Assembly (NCBI GenBank): GCA_046047755.1 | Contig: JBJOHK010000127.1 | Coordinates: 1 to 13,223, forward strand | Reading direction: 5' to 3' | Length of the DNA stretch: 13,223 nucleotides | Source: JALRLA01 sp046047755 | GTDB taxonomy: Bacteria; Bacteroidota; Bacteroidia; NS11-12g; UBA955 | In this document: positions 5,854 to 13,223 of the stretch, in pieces | Layout of the letters: every line of letters begins with the position of its first letter | Position numbering within the stretch: position 1 is the stretch's first letter | Notes under the pieces: model-generated | The model's database searches: none | The model's input: the letters and a program-made list of their open reading frames with translations, nothing else | What the model was told of the DNA's origin: nothing | Translations under genes and position numbers: made by a program

Positions 5854-7996
5854 AACACGCAAACCCTGGAGTGTGCGAAAAATCATGCTCGTTCGTTCGG
5901 CCTTGGTATTTGCCATAGCCGTCATTTTTGGTGGCTGGATATGGATTTCGGCGGCCAAACTGCAATTCGGAAATGAAGAATTCAGCGCCGAAGAAATGCA
6001 GCGCAATACCCGCAAAGTAGTCGTTGAAGCCGTTCGAGGAAACATATATGCCAATGACGGTAGCCTATTGGCCACCTCTGTTCCTCGTTACGACCTGGTG
6101 ATGGATGCCAAGGTACAGGGCTGTCCCAGCGACACCTTCGCCAAATACATCGACAGCTTTTGTTTATTGCTCGCCCAACTGCAAGATCGCCCCTATTGGA
6201 AGCTGCGCGACAGCGAGCGCAAGTCTCAACAGCAGTGGAAGGAATACCTCTACAACTTGCGCAATCGCGGCATTCACTATCGCGTTCTGCTCAAAAATCT
6301 GGGTTTCGACCAAGTCAAAGAAATTCGGGAATGGCCCTTAGTGCGCTTGGGCAAATACAAGGGTGGCCTTTGGTTTATCGAAGACAGCCAACGCATGTAC
6401 TTCTTGGGCGATCTAGCCAAACGAGCCATTGGTTACAGCCGCAATGGCGTCTATGTGGGCCTAGAAGGTGCCTTTGACTCTTTGTTAAGCGGCGTCAATG
6501 GTGAGCGCATGGAGCAAAGAATGCCCGGTCGCATTTGGAGACCCATCAAATTGGACAACCTGCAGGAGCCCATGAATGGGCACGACATCGTCACCACACT
6601 AGATGTAGGCATTCAAGACATTGCTCAATTTGCCCTAAACAAGGCCTTGGTCACTAGCCAGGCGGCCTACGGATGCGCCGTAGTCATGGAAGTAAAAACA
6701 GGCGAAATCAAAGCCATGGCTAACCTAAAGCGCGGCACGGATGGTCAGTATTACGAATCCCAAAACTACGCCGTCGACCAATACGGAGAACCTGGCTCCA
6801 CCTTCAAGTTATTCTCGGTGTTAAGCCTTTTGGAAGACGGATACGCCAAAGCGCAAGACAGTGTCAAGGTGGGCAACGGAAGCACCCGCTTCTACGACCG
6901 CGACATGATCGATGACCACGCGCCTGAAAAGCCTTACATGACCCTTAAAGAAGCCTTCATCAAGTCTTCTAACGTGGGCATTTCCAAATTCGTAAACAAC
7001 GCATACGGCGAAAAGGCCAGCAAATTCGTAGGACGAGCCATCGACATGGGCCTTGGCGAATCGATGGGATTTGACATTCCCAGCCGCAACGCTCCCCGCA
7101 TCAAAACCACCACGTCGAAAGACTGGTATGGCACTTCCCTGCCTTGGATGAGCATCGGCTATGAAAGCCAGATTTCTCCCCTGCAAACCCTCACGTTGTA
7201 CAATGCGGTTGCCAATGGCGGGGTAATGATGAAACCTTATTTGGTCAAAGAAATTCGCCAAGACGGACGCATCATTCGCCAGCAAGAACCCACCATTCTC
7301 AACAAGCAAATTTGCAGCCAGAACACCGTAGATCTCTTGACCAGCATGATGATCGGCGTGGTTCAAGAAGGCACGGCTCAGTCCTTGCGCAACCCCGACT
7401 ATTTAGTGGCCGGCAAAACAGGTACCGCCAAAGTCAGCGACGGCCATAACGGTTACAAACCCGGAGCCTACAACGCCAGTTTCTGCGGTTTTTTCCCGGC
7501 TGATAATCCGCAGTATTCGATAGTTGTCGTCATCAGCGAACCCCGCGGTGGCAATTATTACGGAGGTACCGTAGCCGCGCCTGTGTTCAAAGACATTGCC
7601 GACCGCATTTACTCCAGCCACATTGCCAATCAACCGGCCCTGCACACCGCTGCTTTGCCCTCTGCTCCTCAAATTTTAAGCGGACGCATGGAACCCACCA
7701 AACTCTTGTTGAACGAGCTTGGAATTAGCTCCACCTCGATAGGCAGCGTCAAGGGAGGCTGGATTAGCGCCACCGCACTCGAACATTCTGTGAGCCTGAA
7801 AAGCCTAGCCCCCCTGCAACCGGGCATCATGCCCGAACTGCGGGGAATGGGCCTTCGCGATGCCCTTGAATGGCTGAACAGTTTGGGAGCCCAAGTCGAT
7901 TTCCAGGGATACGGCCGCATCAGCGCCCAAAGCCTTCCCGCCGGCTCGCGCATCAGCAAGGGCCAATCCATCACCCTCATACTGAGACCTTTTTAA
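5840..7996 (+). CDS. ftsI: Class B penicillin-binding protein FtsI with C-terminal PASTA domain
   Basis: This is the septal peptidoglycan DD-transpeptidase, which crosslinks strands made by its partner FtsW. The 718 residues comprise a basic cytoplasmic tail (1-16), a membrane anchor (about 17-38), a pedestal/dimerisation domain starting at VRGNIYANDGSLLATS (65-80) and containing GLEGAFDSLLSG (207-218), the transpeptidase domain (about 245-595) and a C-terminal PASTA-like domain (about 661-718, MPELRGMGLRDALEWL). All catalytic motifs are present: S320-TF-K323 (nucleophile Ser320), S376-S377-N378 and K526-T-G-T. The PASTA domain makes it longer than E. coli FtsI (588 residues) and resembles Firmicutes and other Bacteroidota septal PBPs. 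The start overlaps ftsL by 14 nt, and only 1 nt separates its stop from the murE ATG, so the genes are probably translated in a coupled way. Its place among division genes favours FtsI over an elongation PBP2. Confidence 0.96.
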   Translation: MSETKTRKPWSVRKIMLVRSALVFAIAVIFGGWIWISAAKLQFGNEEFSAEEMQRNTRKVVVEAVRGNIYANDGSLLATSVPRYDLVMDAKVQGCPSDTFAKYIDSFCLLLAQLQDRPYWKLRDSERKSQQQWKEYLYNLRNRGIHYRVLLKNLGFDQVKEIREWPLVRLGKYKGGLWFIEDSQRMYFLGDLAKRAIGYSRNGVYVGLEGAFDSLLSGVNGERMEQRMPGRIWRPIKLDNLQEPMNGHDIVTTLDVGIQDIAQFALNKALVTSQAAYGCAVVMEVKTGEIKAMANLKRGTDGQYYESQNYAVDQYGEPGSTFKLFSVLSLLEDGYAKAQDSVKVGNGSTRFYDRDMIDDHAPEKPYMTLKEAFIKSSNVGISKFVNNAYGEKASKFVGRAIDMGLGESMGFDIPSRNAPRIKTTTSKDWYGTSLPWMSIGYESQISPLQTLTLYNAVANGGVMMKPYLVKEIRQDGRIIRQQEPTILNKQICSQNTVDLLTSMMIGVVQEGTAQSLRNPDYLVAGKTGTAKVSDGHNGYKPGAYNASFCGFFPADNPQYSIVVVISEPRGGNYYGGTVAAPVFKDIADRIYSSHIANQPALHTAALPSAPQILSGRMEPTKLLLNELGISSTSIGSVKGGWISATALEHSVSLKSLAPLQPGIMPELRGMGLRDALEWLNSLGAQVDFQGYGRISAQSLPAGSRISKGQSITLILRPF

Positions 7997-7997
7997 G

Positions 7998-9476
7998 ATG
8001 AAGACCCTGAACCAACTTTTGCATAAGACCAGCGGCATCACCTTACTAGGCGATGGCCATACCGAGATTCAAGACCTCAGCCTTGACAGCCGTCAACTAG
8101 GTCATGGATGCTTGTATGCCGCCATGCCGGGTACTCGAGTAGATGGCCATTCATTCCTGGAGCAAGTTGCCGAAGCGGGTGTGGCTGCTGTTTTGGTGGA
8201 TCAAGAGTGGGACGGTTTGAAGGCGTTTGCGGAACAGCATGCCCATATCGCCATTCTTTCTTGCTCAGATGTACCCGAAGCACTGGGGCATTTGGCCTTG
8301 AACTTTTTTGATCGGGCAGCTGAGTCACTGCTGATTGTAGGAGTAACAGGAACCAACGGAAAGACTTCGGTTTGCACCCTATTGTTTGACTTGTTCTCGC
8401 GCATGGGTTTTGACTGCGGATTGGTTTCTACGGTAGAAAACCGAATTCGGGAGCGGGTATTGAAAAGCACCCACACCACTCCTAATGTAGTGGGCCTGCA
8501 CCGCTTGTTTGCCGAAATGGTGGAAGACGGGTGTACGCATTGCTTCATGGAAGTAAGCTCTCACGCGGCCCATCAAAACCGCATTGCTGCCGTTCCGTTT
8601 GCCGGAGGCGTTTTCACCAACATCACACACGATCACCTGGATTATCACGGAACCTTCGACGCCTACATAAAGGCCAAGAAATCTTTCTTTGACCGCTTGC
8701 CGGCGACAGCCTTTGCCTTGACCAATCGCGATGACAAAAACGGCGCGGTCATGTTGCAAAACACCAAGGCCATGCGCTACACCTTCGCCATGAATTCAAC
8801 GGCTGATTTCCGTGTGAAGATCATGGAACACGACTTGGGTGGCATGCTCTTGCAGATTCAAGGTCAAGAGTTGTGGACTCCCTTGGTAGGCGCCTTCAAC
8901 GCCAGCAATCTACTGGCCGTGTATGCTACCGCCTTCTTGCTCACCCAAGGCGAAGAAGAAGTTCTGCCTGCTTTGAGTGCTTTGCCTCGTGTAAACGGTC
9001 GCTTCGAAGCCATTCAAGGGCCGAACAACATCACCGCCATCGTTGATTACGCCCATACTCCTGATGCTCTGTTGAACGTCATCAAAACCATCAACGACAT
9101 ACGCAAACGAGGGGTGAATTTGATCAGTGTACTGGGTTGCGGCGGCGACCGTGACCGCGAGAAGCGGCCAGAGATGGCGAGAATCGCCGTCGAGGGCAGC
9201 GATCGAGCGGTGTTCACAGCTGACAATCCGCGCAGCGAAGACCCCAGCGCCATCATCGCTGATATGGCCCAGGGAGTTCCCGCTCAACACTATAAGAAAA
9301 TGCTTCAAGTGCTAGACCGCAAAGAAGCCATCAAAACAGCCCTTTTGTTGGCCCAACCCGGTGACGTGGTGTTGGTAGCCGGAAAGGGGCACGAAACCTA
9401 CCAAGAAATTCAAGGCGTTCGCCACGACTTTGACGACAAGGCCGTATTGCGCGAACTCTTCCAAATCCTGTTTTAA
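7998..9476 (+). CDS. murE: UDP-MurNAc-L-Ala-D-Glu:meso-diaminopimelate ligase MurE
   Basis: This cytosolic ATP-dependent ligase adds the third residue of the peptidoglycan stem. It has 492 residues in the usual three Mur domains: an N-terminal UDP-binding domain (to about 108), a central ATPase with the P-loop TGTNGKTS (117-124), THTTP (158-162), SSHA (187-190) and the probable carbamylated lysine K227 in YIKAKKSFF, and a C-terminal domain starting near VNGRFEAI (332-339). The motif DNPRSED (409-415) is the known marker for meso-diaminopimelate rather than lysine specificity, so a Gram-negative type A1-gamma peptidoglycan is inferred. No murF follows; mraY begins 6 nt after the stop, the usual Bacteroidota arrangement. 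Confidence 0.97.
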   Translation: MKTLNQLLHKTSGITLLGDGHTEIQDLSLDSRQLGHGCLYAAMPGTRVDGHSFLEQVAEAGVAAVLVDQEWDGLKAFAEQHAHIAILSCSDVPEALGHLALNFFDRAAESLLIVGVTGTNGKTSVCTLLFDLFSRMGFDCGLVSTVENRIRERVLKSTHTTPNVVGLHRLFAEMVEDGCTHCFMEVSSHAAHQNRIAAVPFAGGVFTNITHDHLDYHGTFDAYIKAKKSFFDRLPATAFALTNRDDKNGAVMLQNTKAMRYTFAMNSTADFRVKIMEHDLGGMLLQIQGQELWTPLVGAFNASNLLAVYATAFLLTQGEEEVLPALSALPRVNGRFEAIQGPNNITAIVDYAHTPDALLNVIKTINDIRKRGVNLISVLGCGGDRDREKRPEMARIAVEGSDRAVFTADNPRSEDPSAIIADMAQGVPAQHYKKMLQVLDRKEAIKTALLLAQPGDVVLVAGKGHETYQEIQGVRHDFDDKAVLRELFQILF

Positions 9477-9482
9477 ACGATT

Positions 9483-10616
9483 ATGATATACCACTTGTTC
9501 AAATACCTCGACAGCTTGCATATTGCCGGAGCCGGTGTATTCCAATACATTTCGTTTCGCGCCTCGCTTGCGGGTATTCTCAGCTTGTTGTTGGCCCTCT
9601 GGGCCGGCAAGGGCATCATTCGCTGGTTGCAGAAGCAACAAATCGGCGAGACCATTCGCGACCTTGGCTTAGAAGGTCAGATGCAGAAAAAAGGCACTCC
9701 CACCATGGGCGGGCTGATCATCATCTTGGCTGTCATCATACCCACCCTCTTGTTTGCCCGCTTGGACAACATTTATGTGATCTTAATGATCATTGCCACC
9801 CTTTGGATGGGAGTTATCGGGGGCATTGATGACTACATCAAAGTCTTCAAAAAAGACAAAGAAGGGATGAAGGCCACCACCAAGTTGATTGGCCAATTGA
9901 TGTTGGGTGTTTTGATTGCCATCGTCATTGATTATGCCCACAGCCGTGCTCAAATCCCCTTGGAGACCAACTTGCCGATCACCAAGCATCGTTTGAGTTA
10001 TACCGATTTGATTCCCGGTGCACACAATGCCTGGATTGTCTTTATACCTGTAATCATCGTGGTCTGCATGGCCGTGACCAACGCCGTCAATTTGACCGAC
10101 GGTATTGACGGCTTAGCGGCTGGAACAACCGCCATTGTTGGCGGGGGTTTGGGCATTCTCGCCTACGCCGCTGGAAACGTAAAAATCGCCGAGTATTTGA
10201 ACATCATTTATGTGCCTGAAAGTGGCGAAGTAGTCGTCTTCTTGGCCGCTGTCATTGGTGCTTGTCTTGGCTTCTTGTGGTACAACGGATACCCCGCTCA
10301 GGTTTTCATGGGCGATACCGGAAGCATGGCCTTGGGCGGTGCCGTTGCGGCTGTGAGCATCATCATCAAGATGGAATTGTTGCTGCCCATTCTCTGCGGA
10401 GTATTCTTCGCCGAAAGCCTGAGCGTCATTCTGCAGGTGAGCTACTTCAAGTACACCAAAAAACGCTTTGGCGAAGGTCGCCGGGTTTTCTTGATGTCTC
10501 CTCTGCACCATCACTTTCAAAAACTCAACATCCCCGAAAGCAAAATCACCTTGCGCTTTTGGCTGGTGACCATCATTCTGGTCTTGGCCACTCTTGCGCT
10601 GATCAAACTGCGATAA
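9483..10616 (+). CDS. mraY: Phospho-MurNAc-pentapeptide transferase MraY
   Basis: MraY transfers phospho-MurNAc-pentapeptide from UDP to undecaprenyl phosphate at the inner face of the cytoplasmic membrane, giving lipid I. The 377 residues form about ten hydrophobic segments. Family signatures are complete: KKGTPTMGG (69-77), the Asp pair D116-D117 in GGIDDYIKVFKK, NLTDGIDGLA (203-212), FMGDTGS with D278, and PLHHHF (340-345, histidines 342-344). It is slightly longer than the E. coli protein (360), the difference probably lying in loops such as 152-182 or 230-250. The gap to murD is 3 nt. Confidence 0.98.
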   Translation: MIYHLFKYLDSLHIAGAGVFQYISFRASLAGILSLLLALWAGKGIIRWLQKQQIGETIRDLGLEGQMQKKGTPTMGGLIIILAVIIPTLLFARLDNIYVILMIIATLWMGVIGGIDDYIKVFKKDKEGMKATTKLIGQLMLGVLIAIVIDYAHSRAQIPLETNLPITKHRLSYTDLIPGAHNAWIVFIPVIIVVCMAVTNAVNLTDGIDGLAAGTTAIVGGGLGILAYAAGNVKIAEYLNIIYVPESGEVVVFLAAVIGACLGFLWYNGYPAQVFMGDTGSMALGGAVAAVSIIIKMELLLPILCGVFFAESLSVILQVSYFKYTKKRFGEGRRVFLMSPLHHHFQKLNIPESKITLRFWLVTIILVLATLALIKLR

Positions 10617-10619
10617 TTC

Positions 10620-11957
10620 ATGAAGCCTTTGTTGGTCATACTCGGAGCAGGAGAAAGCGGTGCAGGCACCGCCGTCTTGGGCACAGCCCAGGGCTTCCGC
10701 GTATGGGTATCTGACAAGGGCCAGATTGCCGATCGCTTCAAGCGCGAGATCGAAGCCTGTGGGGCCGAATGGGAAGAAGGCACACACAGCCTTGACATCA
10801 TTTGCGCCGCCGATGTACTCGTAAAAAGCCCGGGAATACCCGATACGGCTGCTCCCGTAGCTGCGGCCATCAAAAATGGCATTTCCGTTCTCTCTGAGAT
10901 TGAGTTTGCGGCCCGCTACACCGACGCGCTTTTGATTGGCATTACCGGAACTAATGGCAAAACCACTACCACCAGCTTGATTTATCATATTCTCAAGCAG
11001 GCCGACTGGAACGTAGGATTGGGTGGCAACATCGGCCAATCGTTCGCTCGACAGGTCGCCCAAGAACAACATGACGCCTATGTCTTGGAGCTTTCCAGCT
11101 TTCAACTCGACAGCTGCTACGACCTGCGCTTGGACATTGCCGTTCTCACCAACATCACTCCCGACCACCTGGAGCGCTATGGCAGCATGCAAGCCTACCG
11201 AGCTAGCAAAATGCGCATCGCTCAGAATCAGGGACCCGAACAGGCCTTCATCTATTGTGCCGATGACGCTGAAACGGCTCTAGCCCTTAGCGAGCATGTA
11301 CCGCAGGCCAAAACCTACAGCTTTTCCCTACAAAACCAAGCCCGTTTGGGCGCCTGGATCGCCGATGGCTGCATCCAAATCAACACCGACAACAAACACA
11401 CAACACAAATCGATATGAAAGACTTCACCATTCGTGGACAACACAACCAAAACAACAGCATGGCTGCTGCCATCGTCGCCCAACTCGTAGACGTTCGCAA
11501 GGACAGCATTCGAGAGAGCCTCAGCCACTTTGAGAACATCGAGCACCGTTTGGAGCCCTGCGGCAAATTCAAGGGCATTGAATTCATCAATGACTCCAAA
11601 GCCACCAATGTTAATTCTGCTTGGTACGCCCTGGAGAGCATGGACAAGCCCGTGATTTGGATTGCCGGTGGCGTGGACAAAGGCAACAACTACGAAGACC
11701 TTAAGCCCCTGGTTCGCCAAAAGGTCAAAATGATCATTTGCTTGGGTATGGAGAACATCAAAATTCACCAGGCTTTCCAAAGCGACGTTGACATGATCAT
11801 CAATACCATGAGCGCCAAAGAAGCCGTTCACGTGGCCTCCCGTTTGGCCAGCGCGGGAGACGCTGTATTGCTTTCACCGGCTTGCGCCAGCTTCGACTTG
11901 TTTGACAACTACGAAGACCGCGGTCGTCAATTTAAAGAAGCTGTTCGCAACCTCTAA
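10620..11957 (+). CDS. murD: UDP-MurNAc-L-alanine:D-glutamate ligase MurD
   Basis: This cytosolic ATP-dependent ligase adds D-glutamate, the second residue of the stem peptide, to UDP-MurNAc-L-Ala. It has 445 residues (E. coli 438). The N-terminal Rossmann-like domain starts VILGAGESGAG (6-16) and includes VKSPGIP (68-74). The ATPase domain has the P-loop TGTNGKTTTT (109-118), LELSSFQL (156-163), NITPDHLERY (178-187) and K197 in YRASKMRI as the probable carbamylated lysine. The C-terminal domain carries NDSKATN (324-330), AGGVDKG (349-355) and LSPACASFDLFDNYEDRG (418-435). These separate MurD from MurC, MurE and MurF. Three nt separate it from mraY and 9 nt from ftsW. Confidence 0.97.
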   Translation: MKPLLVILGAGESGAGTAVLGTAQGFRVWVSDKGQIADRFKREIEACGAEWEEGTHSLDIICAADVLVKSPGIPDTAAPVAAAIKNGISVLSEIEFAARYTDALLIGITGTNGKTTTTSLIYHILKQADWNVGLGGNIGQSFARQVAQEQHDAYVLELSSFQLDSCYDLRLDIAVLTNITPDHLERYGSMQAYRASKMRIAQNQGPEQAFIYCADDAETALALSEHVPQAKTYSFSLQNQARLGAWIADGCIQINTDNKHTTQIDMKDFTIRGQHNQNNSMAAAIVAQLVDVRKDSIRESLSHFENIEHRLEPCGKFKGIEFINDSKATNVNSAWYALESMDKPVIWIAGGVDKGNNYEDLKPLVRQKVKMIICLGMENIKIHQAFQSDVDMIINTMSAKEAVHVASRLASAGDAVLLSPACASFDLFDNYEDRGRQFKEAVRNL

Positions 11958-11966
11958 CCCACAACC

Positions 11967-13148
11967 ATGGCTGCTGCTTCTCAACTCTTCAAAGGAGACA
12001 GAATCATTTGGTTCATTGTCCTGATCCTATCACTGATAGGGGTTCTGGCTGTGTATAGCGCAACCAGCACCCTGGCTTTTTCAGAAAAAGGAGGGGATAC
12101 AGAATTTTATTTTCTGCGCCATTCAGGCTTTCTCTTATTGGGATTGGGAGTGTTGTATGTAACCCACCGAATGCCTTACCAGCTCTACAAAATCATGGCG
12201 CGCTGGGGCATTCACCTATCGATTGCGTTGCTTGTGTTAACCCTTATGGTGGGGCACGACATCAACAATGCAGCCCGCGTGTTGCCCATACCTTTTTTAA
12301 ATCTTACGCTGCAACCCAGCGACATGGCCAAGCTCTTTTTGGTCTTGTACATCGCCCGGGTCATCTCTAAAAACCACGAAGACGCTGGCACTACCAAAGT
12401 CTTCGTCAAAGCCCTTGTCGCCGTCGGCATCATTGTCTTGTTGATCGCTCCGGAAAACTTGTCTACGGCCCTGATGATTTTTGGCACCTCCATGATGCTC
12501 ATGTACATCGGGCGAGTCAACCTTAAGTACTTGGGCATTTTGACAGGAATTGGCCTGAGCGCCATCGCCATCATGGTCCTATTCCTGACCAACATTTCCA
12601 CCCAAACGGCCCGCGATTTGGGGGGCCGCATACCCACTTGGAAGAGCCGCATCGAAACCTTTTCTGGCAACAATCCCAACGCCGAGAGCTCGTACCAGCA
12701 AATGCAGTCCAAAATTGCTGTCGCCACGGGCGGTATTTTCGGTAAAGGCCCTGGGCATTCTACCCAGCGTTACTATTTGCCACACCCCTACTCTGACTTC
12801 ATTTACGCCATCATCGTAGAAGAATACGGGCTATTTGGCGGCTTGATTATTCTGGGTTGTTTTCTGGTGCTGCTGTACCGATGCTTGAAAATCATGACCT
12901 CTTCACCTCAGGCCTTTGGCGCCCTAACGGTCGTAGGCCTGGGCCTGTCGATGTCCTTTCAAGCCTTTTTAAACATGGGTGTTGCTGTGGGGGTTCTGCC
13001 CGTAACGGGATTGACCATTCCTCTGGTATCTATGGGTGGAACCAGTTTGCTTTTCAACTCCTTGTCATTTGGCATCATACTCGGCATTAGTCGACACATT
13101 CAAGAAGAAAAACGCAAGCAAGCCGAGGGGGCGGCCGTTGATGCCTAA
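11967..13148 (+). CDS. ftsW: Septal peptidoglycan glycosyltransferase FtsW (SEDS family)
   Basis: FtsW polymerises lipid II into glycan strands at the septum as the partner of FtsI. The 393 residues contain about ten membrane helices, the first at about 13-31. SEDS landmarks visible are LQPSDMAKL (115-123), a long periplasmic loop with SYQQMQSKIAVATGGIFGKG (242-261), PHPYSDFIYAIIVEEYG (272-288) with D277 as the probable catalytic aspartate, and TGLTIPLVSMGGTSLL (347-362). Two sites differ from the common consensus: LQPSD where most family members have LQPSE (D119), and PENLSTALM (162-170) in place of the widespread DxGT-type motif; the second may be typical of Bacteroidota. Position between murD and murG favours FtsW over RodA. 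The last 8 nt overlap murG. No Shine-Dalgarno is evident. Confidence 0.95.
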   Translation: MAAASQLFKGDRIIWFIVLILSLIGVLAVYSATSTLAFSEKGGDTEFYFLRHSGFLLLGLGVLYVTHRMPYQLYKIMARWGIHLSIALLVLTLMVGHDINNAARVLPIPFLNLTLQPSDMAKLFLVLYIARVISKNHEDAGTTKVFVKALVAVGIIVLLIAPENLSTALMIFGTSMMLMYIGRVNLKYLGILTGIGLSAIAIMVLFLTNISTQTARDLGGRIPTWKSRIETFSGNNPNAESSYQQMQSKIAVATGGIFGKGPGHSTQRYYLPHPYSDFIYAIIVEEYGLFGGLIILGCFLVLLYRCLKIMTSSPQAFGALTVVGLGLSMSFQAFLNMGVAVGVLPVTGLTIPLVSMGGTSLLFNSLSFGIILGISRHIQEEKRKQAEGAAVDA

Positions 13149-13223
13149 ATTCATCGTCAGCGGGGGCGGAACCGGAGGGCACATTTTCCCTGCCGTGGCC
13201 ATTGCCAAAGAACTTCAGCGCCA
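13141..13223 (+). CDS. murG: UDP-GlcNAc:undecaprenyl-PP-MurNAc-pentapeptide GlcNAc transferase MurG, 5' part only
   Basis: Only 27 complete codons are in the window. They begin MPKFIVSGGGTGGHIFPAVA, containing the glycine-rich GGGTGGHxxPA signature of MurG, which adds GlcNAc to lipid I to give lipid II at the inner membrane face. The ATG at 13141 lies within the ftsW stop region (8-nt overlap), indicating coupled translation. The operon evidently continues beyond the right edge; murC, ftsQ, ftsA and ftsZ would be expected there from other Bacteroidota, but this cannot be seen. Confidence 0.93.
   Translation, partial: MPKFIVSGGGTGGHIFPAVAIAKELQR

Noticed and set aside
10113..11192. Long minus-strand open frame (359 codons) across the mraY-murD junction
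   Set aside because: It is antisense to two genes with every catalytic motif intact, and it crosses their boundary. Its product is compositionally odd and has no recognisable domain.
12212..12727. Minus-strand open frame (171 codons) within ftsW
   Set aside because: It is antisense to a complete FtsW. The methionine- and arginine-rich product is what the reverse complement of membrane-protein codons gives.
1..13223. Search for mobile elements, CRISPR arrays, tRNA or rRNA genes and prophage remnants
   Set aside because: I saw no transposase, terminal inverted repeats, spacer-repeat pattern or tRNA-like cloverleaf. The only tandem repeat is the short MraZ-type array at 4012-4066.

Overview
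The window looks like chromosomal DNA of a member of the Bacteroidota, probably a Flavobacteriia-like lineage of moderate GC. Four things point that way. Several promoters fit the phylum's TTTG / TAnnTTTG pattern with 19-20 nt spacers. Gene starts lack clear Shine-Dalgarno sequences. The division cluster has the Bacteroidota order, with no murF between murE and mraY and an FtsL-like protein of the Bacteroidota type. A large secreted beta-propeller protein of a kind common in this phylum lies at the left edge. The species cannot be named from the sequence alone.

Layout. Positions 1-3831 are read leftwards. From right to left they hold a signal-peptide protein that looks like an outer-membrane beta-barrel (3109-3831), lipA (lipoyl synthase, ending at 2214), and the N-terminal 685 residues of a large secreted beta-propeller protein (start 2057, running off the left edge). 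Positions 3832-4097 are a divergent regulatory region. It holds a leftward promoter almost touching the start codon of the barrel gene, a rightward promoter at 3919-3948, and a head-to-tail array of GTGG-type repeats (4012-4066) that is very probably the MraZ operator. Positions 4098-13223 are a tightly packed rightward division and cell wall (dcw) operon: mraZ, rsmH, ftsL, ftsI, murE, mraY, murD, ftsW and the first 27 codons of murG. Gaps are 1-32 nt or short overlaps, and no internal terminator is visible.

How the genes work together. MraZ is the likely autoregulator of the cluster and RsmH methylates 16S rRNA. MurE and MurD build the peptide stem on UDP-MurNAc, MraY makes lipid I and MurG makes lipid II. 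FtsW polymerises lipid II and FtsI crosslinks it at the septum, with FtsL as a membrane scaffold.

Novelty. The genes are conserved housekeeping functions, and I see no new defence, mobile or biosynthetic system. The points worth a second look are regulatory: the MraZ operator array and its position downstream of the predicted promoter, a GNRA-capped hairpin filling the mraZ-rsmH gap, and a predicted leaderless or near-leaderless transcript for the barrel gene.
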